NCBI GenBank assembly: GCA_002633005.1
Contig: NMRA01000279.1
Span: forward strand, 11,233 to 75,232
Source of the DNA: Phoronis australis
Lineage: Eukaryota; Phoronida; Phoronidae
Direction: 5' to 3'
Length of the DNA stretch: 64,000 bases
Position numbers and translations under genes: made by a program. This document shows, one piece after another, positions 1-12,180 of the stretch (its first letter is position 1; every line of letters begins with the position of its first letter). The notes beneath the pieces are model-generated. The model was given only the letters and a program-made list of their open reading frames with translations. It was not told the origin of the DNA and did not search any database.

Positions 1-455
1 AAGTTAAATATATGTTTTGAAAACTATTTAGATGTAATTGACAATGTAAATGTTAGATCTGATATGGTAAGATTGAGATGTTCAGCGCATGCACTAATGA
101 TTGAAAAGGGTAGACACTTGAAACTTAGCAGAACAGAAAGGTTATGCCCTCTCTGTGTTAGGACATATGTCGAGTCAGAATATCATTTTGTTATCGAATG
201 CCAATTCTACGATGACCTAAGGAAACGATATTTGCCTGCATGGAGCTACAACAACCCCAATGTTACAAAATTCAACAGACTCATGACTATGGAGGAAAAA
301 GATCTTATATGGTCAAAATGTAAATATGTTCATTTTGCATTCAAGCGAAAAAGAATTCGGTTTACTTCTAGTGTTTGACACTTACCTTTATTGTATTTGA
401 TGATTTGATTGTAACAAGGGCCGGAGGCCTAGTTATTGAATAAATATACTAATAT
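1..455 (+). mobile_element. LINE (non-LTR) reverse transcriptase C-terminal remnant with 3' tail
   Basis: The reading frame is open from the left edge to the stop at 376-378, so this is the C-terminal end of a longer ORF that starts outside the window. The translation has the CPLC ... H-x4-C zinc-knuckle-like pattern (LCPLC at about 145-159, then YHFVIEC at about 181-201). This pattern follows the reverse transcriptase domain in many animal LINEs. A short 3' UTR follows, with the phrase GGGCCGGAGGCCTAG near 420 and AATAAATATAC near 440, typical of a LINE 3' end. No endonuclease or RT catalytic core is visible here. The last 100 residues are uninterrupted, so the copy may be fairly young. The clade (CR1-, Jockey- or L2-like) cannot be set from this fragment. 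Confidence 0.75.
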
Positions 456-1007
456 AGAAAGGGACAGTCCTGTCCACACAAACGTTGCGTAGTTCTTGCT
501 AGTGATCACTTGGAATTGATCAGAATTTCAAATAAGGTCACTACGTTCCATATCGAGATTGCGTTCTAATAGTGCGGTTTTATTTTAGAAATTTTAGCGA
601 TTCGTTTGCTCAATAGAGTCGGTCGACGACCTATGTGGGGTGTGTGTTCATTTTAGAAACCAATATGTTTGGGGGGCTTAAGAGCACTACCGAGATCATT
701 CTAACTTGAATTATTGCTGAGTCAGCCTGCAGAATGAGTCCGATGAAGGCCAACAGGTGCCGTTTGCGCAACTTGAGGAGTTGGCCAACCACAATCATCT
801 CTGAAGTGTTTTCATGAGCCACTCATAATTTTGACGTTCCTGAAATTAATTTCTATCACAGTACGGAATACTAGAATAATTACTTTATGAATTTGATTTA
901 CTTTAGCGTTTGGCATCTAATTATTGAGTGTTTGCTGTTTTATATGATAGCGCATACGGTACGCAAACATACGATTAGCTAAGGTCGTTTTTACTTTTGT
1001 TTTTCAG
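456..1007. other. Gene-free spacer ending in a splice-acceptor-like tract
   Basis: No convincing coding region is seen. The last 20 bases are pyrimidine-rich and end in TTTTTCAG at 1007. From the next base an open frame continues into the GTPase-like gene. This suggests that 1008 is, or was, the start of a terminal exon, with the upstream exons lost or outside recognition. Confidence 0.4.
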
Positions 1008-4000
1008 AATCGGTCTATTTTTAAGGTCGGCGCCACTGATCTGACGTTTGAATCAGACATTGATGAGACATCCACCAGCCTTGTTCAATCAGACAGCATT
1101 GTTGACAAGTTGGAAGCATACGAGGTTGAACCAGAACTTCAGTTAAGCGTCATGTCCGGTATGAAGCATGCCTGAATTTGTAAAAGAATCCGACAATGAG
1201 AAAGGTGTACCCCTGGTGTATACACTTATGCCCCTTGAAAGCCTGTCCAAACTATTCAAGCCAAAGATCGTATTGCAGACGCTGTTCAATGCTTAGGACG
1301 AGGACATCATTAGGAAGACTGTCTGTACTGCCCAAAAACTCAGCAATATGAAAACCAAGATACAAAAGATACAAAGAAATTTGCAGGCTTCTGAGAATTA
1401 TTGCACAGTAGAAACGCTTGAACAGGTAAACGAGTACGCGAAAACAATTTCTGACGATGCTGCCTCTTTCACAGCGCAGGTCACAAAGATTCGAAGAGAA
1501 AAATGAGACACGAAGAGACTCGAAATTCTAGAGGAAGACTGGGCGAAATATTGCCAAGATGAGAGCCGCATCGCGGACTTCGAAGCCAAAGTGCAAATGC
1601 TTGAGAAGACAAAGATGTGGGAGCAGCAGGGGATTCGTTACATTGGGAGAAACGATCAGCTTGACGTTAACATTGCCCAAAAGATGTACGTTTTCTACGC
1701 ATCTGGGGTGATGGAGAACACTAAGAACGGTCGTTTGTTCTGGAAATGTCATGCGTCATACACTGATCACCATGACACAGCATTCGTTGTAGTTGACAGA
1801 TCTTTGAGACCAGACCTTTACAATGGAGAAGATTGTATTAAGGTGTATACGGATGGTTGTTGCACATGTGAAGATCTTTACAAGCAAGAGGGGGAAAAGG
1901 TTGAATTATACCTTGTTGTTTGTGAACTGAAGAGAAAAGTCGAAGAGACAACCCGAAAACGTGCGCAGCTAGCGATTCGTTGTCCAGGTTCCTTTTCTTG
2001 TAAATGTCCTGAACAACGAGTTTTGTGGAAGTGCTTTAAATGCTTATTTCCGATTGAATACGGCCTGGAAACTGGTATGTATTATTGTGACTGTGGCTCT
2101 TTTAAGGTATCAGACACGCAGTTTCGCTGCAATTCCATAGATCCTGGGTTGTCTTTTATTGATTATCCGGAGGCTTCGCTTCAAACCGAGTTGTCACATC
2201 TGCAACCAATTATTGAGAAAAACATACTCATCTTGGGCGAAACTGGTGTTGGAAAATCTACATGGATCAATGGGGTGTACAATTATCTTAAATTTCCTAA
2301 TCTCCAAGCTGCCAAAGACATCAAAAACCCGATTGCATTGATACCAGCTAGATTTGAGCTTACCAAAGATGGCAGACGTCATGATGTGAAAGTTGGAGTA
2401 GAGAAGAGCGGAAGAAGAAAATTTGGAGACAGGGTGCTCCGCCACTCAAGTCCCGAAATCCTACTTATTCCAAGGGGCAGGCTGCAGAATCCGCCTGATT
2501 GACACACCGGGAATTGGCGACTCTCGTGGATTGGAGCAGGATAAAAGGAATTTCGACAGCATTCTTAAATTTCTGTGTTATTTTGACGAAATTCATGCCA
2601 TTTGCATACTTCTGAAACCAAACTGCGCAAGACTTACTGTCATGTTCCGCTTCTGTGTACAGGAGCTTCTTGCTCAATTGCACTCATCTGCAGTAAACAA
2701 CATACTGTTCTGCTTTACAAATTCAAGAGCAACGTTTTATCAGCCCGGTGGCACACTTAGTTCGTTGAATAAGATGCTTGGAGACAAGCGCATAGATCTA
2801 CACGCAGGTCCGGAGAATACCTATTGCTTTGACAACGAAGCTTTCAGATTTTTGGCTTGCTTTCAGAATGGTGTTGAATTCAGTGAAGAAGAAGAAGGGC
2901 TTGATGCAAAGAGCTGGGAGAAATCTGTTCATGTCACGAGCAAATTGTTTGCTCACATAACTGAGCTGCCTCCACACCATGTGCGCAATACCATTTGCAT
3001 GAATGAGGCACGAAGGGTCACTTTGGCACTGAGCAAACCAATGGCAGAGGTGGCGGCTACGATACAAGAAAATGAAGAGATTGCAACTAAAAAGAGAAAT
3101 GACGTCCAAGAAGACAAAGTTCGTATGAGTGAACTAAACAAAGAATTGAGATGCACAGTATTTGACATTAAACGTGAACCCCTTTCCCACGGAATGACAG
3201 TGTGCACGGACTACAGATGCGTTGACGAAGTTGAAGTCGGAAAAAAGAAATTGAAAATGACTGTGTACAAGACGGCATGTCACGATCCCTGTGAATGCTT
3301 TCTGTGGGGAGCAATCCCAACTACACGATATACTGCCGCAACTGGATGGTGCAAATGCACTCGGAAAATTTACGTCTTTAGTCAAGCGTGCACCAACTGC
3401 CACCATGCCTACACCAGTCACATGTATACAGACTACAAGCTAAAGCAGTTTGAAAAGGAGTTGATTGATGAAGATGTTCAAGAGAAAGTTCGGCTGAAGT
3501 CCACAGAAAAGGAAAAAAGAGGAGTTCATTCGCCAGATTGACATGACAATTAAAGAACTTGAAAACGAAAAGAAAGAAATTCTCGAAGCCAGCGCTAACT
3601 TTGGTGCATTCCTGAAGCAAAACGCTTTAATTCCATTCAACGACGCTGTAAAGGACTATCTTGATATGATACTTGAGCAGGAGCAAAACAAGGTAGAAGA
3701 CAAAAGAGATAAAGAGAAAGTTCGCCGCATGACACAGCCTCTGCAAATGTACAAAGGGGACAAAAAGCGCTTTGATGATATCGCAACAGGCTCTCCTATA
3801 ACACCAGAAGATATAAAGAGAGTTCAAGACAAGCTATTCGGACTTAAACATTATGGAAAGACATTGAAAGATATGTTCGATGGAATAGCCATATCGAAAT
3901 CAGTAGGAAGTGCTTCTTTTAATGAGCAACGTGTTTTTGTAACTGAAAACAAGACGCCGCCATCGCCGGCCCCGTCAGAGTTCTCGGGCACCACTGAAAG

Positions 4001-4022
4001 AAGCTGTGAACAAGCTGATTAA
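1008..4022 (+). pseudogene. Decayed P-loop GTPase-like gene (large metazoan G-domain family)
   Basis: Three stretches of one protein are found in different frames. The first runs from 1008 with in-frame stops at about 1174, 1291 and 1504, then open to about 2410. The frame then changes and stays open to 3541, then changes again in an A-rich run near 3510 and is open to 4022. The first part looks coiled-coil (Lys/Glu/Gln-rich, 1320-1610). The P-loop GETGVGKST lies at about 2236-2262 and DTPGIGD (G3-like) at about 2502-2522. A hydrophobic FCFTNSRA stretch is G4-like, and a Cys/His-rich segment (CHDPCEC, GWCKC, CTNCHH) lies at about 3270-3410. This order matches a large, poorly characterised animal family of single-G-domain proteins, possibly innate-immune-like GTPases. 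Three stops and two frameshifts argue for a pseudogene. Low-quality sequence could explain the frameshifts but hardly all the stops. Confidence 0.7.
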
Positions 4023-5356
4023 CATTTTCAAGGGTTTCTTTTAATGCAAAGCCATGCATTAACTTGTAAATGAACAGTGAACTACAATTATTCATGCGTG
4101 GTACATGCATGCATAGCCTTGTCATTTCTGTGCAGTCATGAAGGGTTTTTGCGGACTTATCTATTTCACGCGCCACACGTGCTGCAAGCTTCGCCACTCA
4201 TCTGCATGCTTTTTTTGGACACATTACTCTTCCATTTCTGATTTTTCTACAAGAATGACTTCGCTAAGCTTTAGCGCTCAAGCCCAATTTCCCATGAAAA
4301 GTGGTTCAAAGTATCGCTTAATGTAAACAAGCACGTGTGAGCATATGTAATATAGCAGACGAATGTTGACTATGATCTATGGTAGCAGTTTTTGTGTGTA
4401 TTCGCTCTGATCAGTCTGAGATGTTTTTGTATGAAGCCTGTGACATTTTAGTGCGAAATTATCTGATATTGCACAAATCTTTTGCACAAATGTTTGCGTG
4501 GTGGTTGACCCACATAGCACCTTATTGTAGTTTGATATTTTATTATTAAAAGCGGAAGTCTATCTAATGTGTTTCTGTTATGCTTGTATAGGCTTAGCAG
4601 TAGTTTCTGTTTGTAATCCCGTGGCGCATATTCAGAAAATAGCTTAACGTTTGCCTATATATTATACCAATTGTAAGCCAGAAAAGGTGGTCTATAAACG
4701 AAAATGTGTCGGCTGTATCGTCAAGGAATGAAGCCCAATACTTGTAATTAGAAGATTGTGATATACAACTTGTCTCTCTTTAGATAAGCCAAAAACCGTT
4801 AAAATGAACTTGTCCTATTTCTCAGCAAGCCTGTTCTTGTTTTACACCAGCTGACAGCGTACATTTTGGGAAACTTAGCAAACCGTAGAAATCTTTCATA
4901 ATGGCTGTGGAAGTAAACAAAGTAACCTATATTCGGAAACCTTCCGAAATATCGTCTAAGTTGTATAACTGTTTGCTTCATTTCAAAAAGGATGCCCACG
5001 CCATAAACTGTACATTTTGCTTGCAAGAAAATAACTTATGGGGAGCAACGTATTAAAATTTATATGGTGAGTTAAAGTCACGTGTTTACAATAAACCAGC
5101 TCCACATTGCGCACTCCTCCATTAATAGAGCAGTACTTCATGAGTTCATTTTGTTTTGGTGTATTAGGTGTTTAAGTTCAACATTACACTGCAACTCAAT
5201 CAGAGAATTGCTATCTTAAGTAATACATTTGTTGTGGTATATTGTTTATTTTAATGCTTAATGTACTCTAAATAATAAGTCATTTTAATGAACAATGTTG
5301 TTGAAGTTGAATTAAAATATCCATCTGTACCCAGTCTGAATTATTCGTGTCACTTG
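4023..5356. other. Gene-free AT-rich spacer
   Basis: Only short unrelated open frames are present, with no recognisable protein similarity and no clear repeat structure. The first few hundred bases may be the 3' UTR of the decayed GTPase gene. Confidence 0.5.
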
Positions 5357-5364
5357 AGAATGAG

Positions 5365-5504
5365 CAGTGCTGTAGTGGTACAATTAGAGGTAAGTAGGCG
5401 CCCAAAGCCCACCGTATCACCTAGAGCACTGAACGTAACTTTCGGTGCGTAGGCGCTACGTCCAAATGCCAAAAGGTGGTTGCCTACCCCCCACTACAAC
5501 ACTG
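5365..5504 (+). mobile_element. hAT-type MITE, copy 1 (140 bp)
   Basis: The element begins CAGTGCTGTAGTGG and ends CCACTACAACACTG, which are near-perfect terminal inverted repeats. It is flanked by an exact 8-bp target-site duplication, AGAATGAG, at 5357-5364 and 5505-5512. Eight-base duplications and CAGTG termini are typical of the hAT superfamily. It has no coding capacity, so it is non-autonomous. Related copies lie at 40598-40753 and 50039-50190. The exact duplication suggests a relatively recent insertion. Confidence 0.88.
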
Positions 5505-5512
5505 AGAATGAG

Positions 5513-7353
5513 ACAAAAAACATTTAACAAATCAAATATAACTAAGGTCTTCATACGCAGATAAAACAAATGTGGGACATTGTCTACCAAGAAATAGTTT
5601 GGACTGTTAAGTACTTGGAGAGACATATTAAGTATTTGTTCCAAGTGAATCATATAATGAACATTCGAATACGAAAGATCTCATTTTCAACTTAGTTGTA
5701 GTTAGTAATCGTTTATCCGCAGGAATATAACGACCAGTTTTTATTTGTTAGGCAAAAGTACCATCGTATGCGTAGTCATAGATGTTGAGTGTCACCTGAT
5801 TTTTTGAGACGCTTTGAAGTTTAGCTTTTGTTTTCATCGTGTGAGGTTTTGGGAAATTAATGCGTAAATTGTTAATGCGATTTCTGTTTGAACGATTATT
5901 TGGGTCAATCTTTAGACCAACGTGTTCGCTTTATAGCTGCATGGTGGTGTTCGTGTTTTGTCAGTAGATTGTTAGATAATGTTGGACTGCAATAACTAAA
6001 GTACATTAGAGGAAACTGCACGAAATTATACTTACATCAATGATGATAATCTTTAGCTATGGTGAGATAAAGCAGGGGGTGATAATCGAACCTTGCCACG
6101 AACACTGAATTTCGAACAGGATCACAGAACCCTTTCCAGCCCTTCATATAGCTTTCCCAGGATTCACATATTAGCAAGCATTTGAGACAAAATGCTTCTG
6201 AAACGGTGTATCCAATCCAACAATTCAATATTCCTGACAAAACCGACCAATCACTCTCGTGGCCGCCATTTTGCTAGGATAGGATGGTTTGCTCACTCGC
6301 TTAAATTTGAGATGTCTTGCGTGAGTTCACTCTTCTGGCAAGAAACTTGATCTACGAAACACTACACTGATTACAATTCACTGTGGATGGGAAGTGTTCT
6401 AGCGCATATCGTAGTGGTTATAATTCAAGTGTTCTAGTGCACATGGTTATAATTCAAGCTCCAGAGAAAGTGTTCTCTTCGTGTAGTACTGTAGTGAGAG
6501 GTGTTCTGGTAGTCTAAATTCTATGGGAAAGCGGCGAGAGTTTCCGTTCCACGCTAAAGGTTCGATCCGTCACCACTCGGTGCAAATGGCAAGTTCAAGT
6601 AACGTTAGTGTTGCTTGGTAATTCTACTTAACTTTGATGCGTAACCAGACAAATGTTGATTTCTCGTGTGATAAATACACTACATTATGATCATTCTTAA
6701 TGAATTCAGTAATAAATTGTTTTGCATTCGCTTAAGTACGTTGTCTTCTTGAATACAGGAACCCCTGCAAATGCTGTACTTAACCAATTTTCTGGACTTT
6801 ATCGGGATACACGTATCAATTATTAAGTGCACGTATTCAAGTACATTTAGACGACCTATGTTGCAAATATTGTACCCCCTAACAACACCGTACTGGCAAG
6901 GGTCTTCAAAGGGTCAAATGGTCTCTTGAATTTCCCTTCTTCTCCGGGTTTCGCCGTCATTCTTTTCTTCTCGACTGCCACGCCCATGCAGGTTCCCACA
7001 GTTTAACCCTGACGCCTGTAAATTACTGGGGGCACTTGTCCCCCTCACTGGCTCCCCCGGTTGTTAGGGTCGTGATTTTCACTTGAGGATGGCTACAGCT
7101 CAGTTCCGACTAACCATTCAGTCTGCGCTCCCATTTACTTTTCAACCATCAGTTAGCTGCAGATGGATCACTAAAAGAACTCAGGTTGTCTTAGGAAAAT
7201 TTTTCAAATCACATGTTGCGAAAAAATTAGACAAATTCGTTGTTCAATCACATTTTCATTAATGATAAAACCGACACATTAAAGAAAACAAACAATGCCA
7301 AATTTGTGAAAGTGTACCGGTTTTTGAATCTGAACTGATTACGGCAGAAACAT
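5513..7353. other. Gene-free spacer downstream of acyltransferase A
   Basis: No supported gene. A tRNA B-box-like string, GGTTCGATCCG, occurs at 6559-6569, but no convincing A box or cloverleaf accompanies it. The last few hundred bases would hold the 3' UTR of the minus-strand gene that ends at 7354. Confidence 0.45.
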
Positions 7354-10300
7354 TTAGTTCAAGTTGTCACGTAAGCACGATAAAATTTCATGGCCAAGAA
7401 ATCGCACTTGCTCTTGGCTAGCCAGATTTGTGACGTAATCGACAGAGAAAAGAAATTTCCCGCGATATGTCGTAGCGTTGAACGACATGGGAAACCCGTA
7501 GTATTGAATGCTGGTGGCGCGCGCTAACCAAGTGACAGTCACGTGCTTGTACAACCCGGGAAACATCAACTTGATATCTCTCATATTAGAAACTCCGTAG
7601 TCGAACAAGCATTTCGGACTTTTTTTCATCTCAGTAACTTGTTGTTTACTGTCGTGCAGCTGGTTAATAGTTAAAACGTTGCGAGCCATGTCTCTCGCTC
7701 TAAGTTTCTCTTGCAACAGTTTGGATGCATCCTTTACGGACTTCCAAAAAGAGACTGATGTGAGATTTGACACTTCAAACGATATAACCCCTTCGCCGAT
7801 ATTGAAACCAAGAACGTCAGGCGTCTCGTAGCAACGCCGCAGACTAACGGCACTCGCCGAAAGGATTTCCGTCTTGTCATCTGCTATGTTGTTACTAGTC
7901 CACTGCTGTTTAGTGTAAGCGCGACTTAGGACGATATTGATTGCTGTCAGAAGAGCCCCGTGGACGGTAGCACCCTCTGACCTACATTTTGCGACAAGTT
8001 TTGACGTTTCTTCATCATTTAAATGGCCAAGGTCAACAAACGCTGTTTTCACCGGCTCCTCACGGTTCGCTGTAAAACAAAAAAGTATTATTGAAAGCAA
8101 CAAGACAACCTGGACCATGAGTTCATTTCGTGAAACCTCTTGAATAAGTGGTGAAGGGATTGATCTTGTGAAACAAACTTATATTTTGTAAGACGAAGGA
8201 TACAAGCACGTTAAAATTCTCATGTTTTACTCCTGGCAGGCTGCAGAGCCGGCACGGTCACAAAATCGTTGAAAATCTACAATATGAAAACTACTCATTA
8301 ATGACCAAGTTACTTTTCTCCAATAGGACGTATGCCATCATGTTACGATTGCCATAAACGGTGTGGCAATATCCGAAACCATAAGGTTGCAGAACAGTTA
8401 GTCGGTAAATATCTTTTACCACTGTGGATGATCATTTACCACTGACCACAATGCGTTACACCGTACCACGGGAACTCTAAAACCACATACGAACAACTTC
8501 TACCACACGAACAATACTGCAGTGCGCGTGGTTGTCGGTCAGCTTTCCTGATGTTCTTTGTGCGTGGTGGGCATTTTTATGGTGCGTGAGTACTCCGCCA
8601 TTCGTGGAAAATTCTCTGAAGATGTTTTGTAAGCAGTGGCGGATTCTGCCAGATAGCATTTGGGAGTTCGGGTGCGAATTGCCGACTAGCACATGTTCGC
8701 AACCAGGGGCGGCTCCGGGGACGAAGGCCCTGAAAAGACGCCGTTTGCCGTTTTTTTTTTAGTCAACAGATCTGGAAACCCAAAATTCGAGGCCCCTGCG
8801 TCCCCACATTTGAGGCTGGGCGCACGCATCTGCCGAAATTCTCGCTATTCCTTTGACCTGCCCCCCCTAACTCAAAATCCCCTGGATTCGCCCCTGGTAA
8901 GGGTTCCTTTTTAACCTTTCACGGTGCGAAGCTAAATTGAGTTTAATTTGCTGGTGGGATTTAAAAAAATTATCAAACGTGTGACATCTGTTGTTGTCGC
9001 ACTCAACGCATATTGTCGCCCCCAACTGTGTTGGCAGCCCAAGAAATATGCAAGAAACCCAAAACAAGATTGTAACAAATTGACCGGGGAAACATAAAGA
9101 AGATGAAAATGAAAAAAATTATTGTGTCGAGACCAGATAAAAAGAGACCTCTGAATATGAATTTTATACCACTAGTGTGTTTAATTCCAGGCTCATTGAG
9201 AGTGTGCTGGTGAGGCATATCACAACCCGATTTAAAAGTTCGCAAACAATTTTTGTCTGGTACGCACACCACCTGGACGAAATAAATACAAACCTGAAGA
9301 TTTGTGTCCCGACTAGATTTTAAAGTACCAGTTCCTATAAATATTATGCGCGAAACTATTGACGATAATAACCAAGAAAGGTGCCAGCCTCGTTAGCCGG
9401 CAAAGTGTGCGTTTCGAATAAGAGCTTCCTAATATGAAGTTTGTAAAAAAGGTTTATGGAAGGGACCAAGGACCGGGTATCGGAAAGAAAGCCTCTCTTG
9501 TGGCTGGTTTCACGCATGCAGTCACCACAAGCCAGTTGCTGGGTAACAGTCAGCTGTATGGATTCCTGATTTCAGAATAACACGCGTTATTCAGTGGAAC
9601 TGGAAGCAACTGGTTCTGAAAACAGGAATCAATTCGGGAGCTATAAAATCTATTGTCAAGTTGCCTCCCTTGCTACGTGTGGTCACTGTCGTACCCCGGT
9701 GTCATTCTACCCGATGCCAAATGGCCAGTCTTTTGGTTATCGATCTCTTCCGCTGTTGCCAATACGTACCGTAATGCCGCGCCATTAGGCCCATTGGCGT
9801 CTGTGCGAAGCTGTGCTTATATGCAAAATTAAGGCGCGTTCGCCAATATGGGAACCATTTGGGTAAAAACACGCGAAAAAGGGCATTATTTCGTATGCTC
9901 CTAAAGGCGCGGCAATGCGGTATGCCGCCACTCCTGATCTATGATTGTCACGACGGCGTCACTCTGAATGGTAACCGTTCTCCAGTCGCGTTCGCGTTTA
10001 AGGTGTAACCGAAGCTTTCTATAATGGAACACAACGCATACGTGAGCGTGAACTTGTGACCTCCGGTAAATAACGTGTTCGCGTTCAACGCGTAGGCGAA
10101 ACTCAAATTTACATGGGCGACGCAGCACTGAAATAAATGGAGAATATAGCACCCCGCAATGTGACACTGTATAACAACACTGTATCTATATACACGCGCA
10201 CATAAAATCGACCCTGGGGGACGATAATTGGCCTACACGTCGAGTGCGACAATGTATGATAACAGTGCGACTCATTTTAGAGACAAGCGCACAATTTTCG

Positions 10301-11111
10301 AGGCTATGATCCTCAATTTATGTTCTCACTGTCCAACAATTTTTCTCTCAAACTGTTCGGAAATGGGTTAAGATCTTTGCCTCGAATAATATCCATTTGG
10401 TGAAACCATTTTAATCTAAGTGTAGATTTGCACCACCTGACAACAGAAATCTATACCTGGAAATACACATGACCAGAGGGCAGTGCCTTGGGACAATGCC
10501 AAATCTTCCTTCAACGCGTCAACGACTTCCGACCACAAGTACTCTTTTTGAGGCAAGAGATCCTCGGCAGACGGGTAGATTTTTGTATTTTCCCGTATTT
10601 CCAATTTTTCTCCACCTAAGTTCGCGTCCAAACGCTCCATCAAGTTGTTACACATAATGACATTGGAGGTACCGTCAGTGATCACGTGACACCAACTAAT
10701 CAGCAGGGTGTAAGTAAACGCAAACTCTTCAGTAGGCCTACTCCCGTCAATAAGTTTGACTCTCCACATCGGAACGGTTTCACTAAACGGGGTGTCCAGC
10801 ATACAGTTGAACACATCTAACCAATTGTCCTGCACGCGCTCATAATCGATAGAGGTTGACTGATCTTCACAGAAATACTTGGTGCCTTCAATCTCCCTAA
10901 TAACCATCCGCAACATGGGATAATGACCACGCCACTCCTGCAAACACGTCTTCATGATATCATCGGTGACCGGTTTGGTGGTAGCAAGAGTTAGGTTGTA
11001 AACAATCGTGAAAGACTTCTCAGACACAAGTGGAAGCAAGCCAGCTTCAGATGGACCCAAAGCTCGGACCACACCGTGGTCAGATGTCACTGACGACATG
11101 AAGTTGGACAT
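7354..11111 (-). CDS. Acyltransferase-like protein A (condensation/BAHD/AATase superfamily), two exons
   Basis: Exon 1 is complement(10457..11111) and exon 2 is complement(7354..8069). The donor reads CCAG|GTATAG and the acceptor TTTTACAG|CGAAC, a phase-1 junction. Joined length is 1371 bp, or 456 residues plus stop, with no interruption. Residues 141-147 read CHVITDG, matching the HxxxDG active-site motif of CoA-dependent acyltransferases; His142 would be the general base. The C-terminal half has FDYGVSNM and a SVDYVTNLAS segment like the structural motifs of that fold. The homologous start in paralogue B corresponds to Met5 here, so the first four residues are uncertain. Family knowledge predicts acyl transfer from a CoA or carrier thioester to an alcohol or amine; the substrate is unknown. 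The intron of 2.4 kb holds nested repeats. It is the most distal member of a four-copy minus-strand array. Confidence 0.8.
8634..8896. mobile_element. CAGTGGCGG-type DNA transposon remnant with nested insertion
   Basis: The left end is CAGTGGCGGATTCTG and the right end is TGGATTCGCCCCTG, which are imperfect inverted termini. The flanks carry a 5-bp direct repeat, GTAAG, at 8629-8633 and 8897-8901. The first 65 bases and last 40 bases match the relative at 44990-45141. The middle (about 8702-8858) is absent there and starts with CAGGGGCGGCTCC, so it looks like a second element inserted into the first. The whole lies in the intron of acyltransferase A. Confidence 0.6.
8902..10456. other. Remainder of intron 1 of acyltransferase A
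   Basis: No internal gene is supported. Short open frames at 9003-9272, 9594-9788 and 9901-10167 show no recognisable domain. It ends at the donor GTATAG on the minus strand. Confidence 0.5.
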
Positions 11112-11185
11112 TGTACTTGATATTTCCTTGTGTTGAACTGAACGTCAACTTCGCCTGATTTGTCAGTGTTCAATATCTGAGTGGG

Positions 11186-11192
11186 CTTTTAA
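11186..11192 (-). promoter_or_regulatory. TATA-like element upstream of acyltransferase A
   Basis: The minus strand reads TTAAAAG about 75 bases before the start codon of gene A. The position is similar to the clearer TATAAAA of paralogue B. It is a weak match. Confidence 0.3.
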
Positions 11193-11599
11193 GGACAACA
11201 GTACCTTCCAGGCTCACAACACCCCGACAATGTCTACAACACACCACAAAACTACGACATCCACAATTTTTACAACACCCAACGAAACAACAACACACCA
11301 AAAAGCTCACAACACAACGGAAGTAGGTGTCGCTGTATTTAAGTCGCTCTCTTGAATTGGAGGAATAATAACATTTTACACCACGGATTTGACAAGATCG
11401 ACATCGAAGAGATTGGAGAATTTACTATTACTGAGGAATACGAGGTTTCGCTACGTAAAATGTCCATCTTGGACAGTGGTTGTTTGTCTCTGCTATGCCG
11501 CAAATGTCAGCGACAGTTCGCGTCATCTTCTGAAAGAATTTGAGTGAGTTTATTGAAACTGACTTACGCCGAGCAAAGCCAGGCCAGGTATACTATACT

Positions 11600-12180
11600 A
11601 CCACTTCAAGAAGACTACACTGCGGTAGCGTAGTATTGCAAGTTTCGAACCCGGGTTCCCAGGTGTCCTAACGGCTTGACCTAACTGCAATTTCCCGTAG
11701 ACGAGTGATTAAGAGAGAGGCCTTTATATTACAACACTCACTGCAGATTCACCACACTTTTCCCCATCTAATGTAATGAGACTGAGTACGGTCACGCCAC
11801 CTGGAACTCAACATCAGACCGGCCCCTCTTAATCGGCCTCCTCCTCAGCCATTATGGCACTATCAATCTCAGGAGGTTGTGTGATCCCTTTCTGTTGTGG
11901 TGCCTACTTACCATTGTTGGGTGCCAATGTAGTGAAAAATCACCTAGCTAGTCCAAGTTTCAAACCCTGTAGGCCTACCTCTTGATTCAATGCCAGGCGT
12001 CCTAACCAGTCGACCAAAGAGCAATTGCCCATAGGCAAGTGATTAAGAGAGGCCTACACTCACTGCAGATTCATCACAGCATTAAATTGTGGAGGGCGAC
12101 TGTGAGATGCCCAGCCCGGGAATCGAACCAGCAACCCTGATAAAATGGGCAGGCATGCTAACTACCAGGCTAATAATAAG
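11600..12180 (-). mobile_element. Pair of tRNA-like SINE units plus a tRNA-derived head
   Basis: On the minus strand, two related units (about 11640-11775 and 11957-12090) share the segment ATCTGCAGTGAGTG and TCTCTTAATCACT. Each continues into a tRNA-like stretch with an A-box-like GTTAGGACRCC and a B-box-like GGGTTYGAAACTT. A third head at 12110-12176 has AGTTAGCATGCC and a perfect B box, GGTTCGATTCC (complement of 12119-12129). Internal Pol III promoters of this type define tRNA-derived SINEs. None folds into a complete tRNA by eye. Confidence 0.6.

Noticed and set aside
6559-6569. Possible tRNA gene from a B-box-like GGTTCGATCCG
   Set aside because: No A box at the right distance and no cloverleaf pairing was found.
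12110-12176. Possible functional tRNA on the minus strand
   Set aside because: The B box is perfect, but the acceptor and anticodon stems do not pair convincingly. The repeat context points to a SINE.
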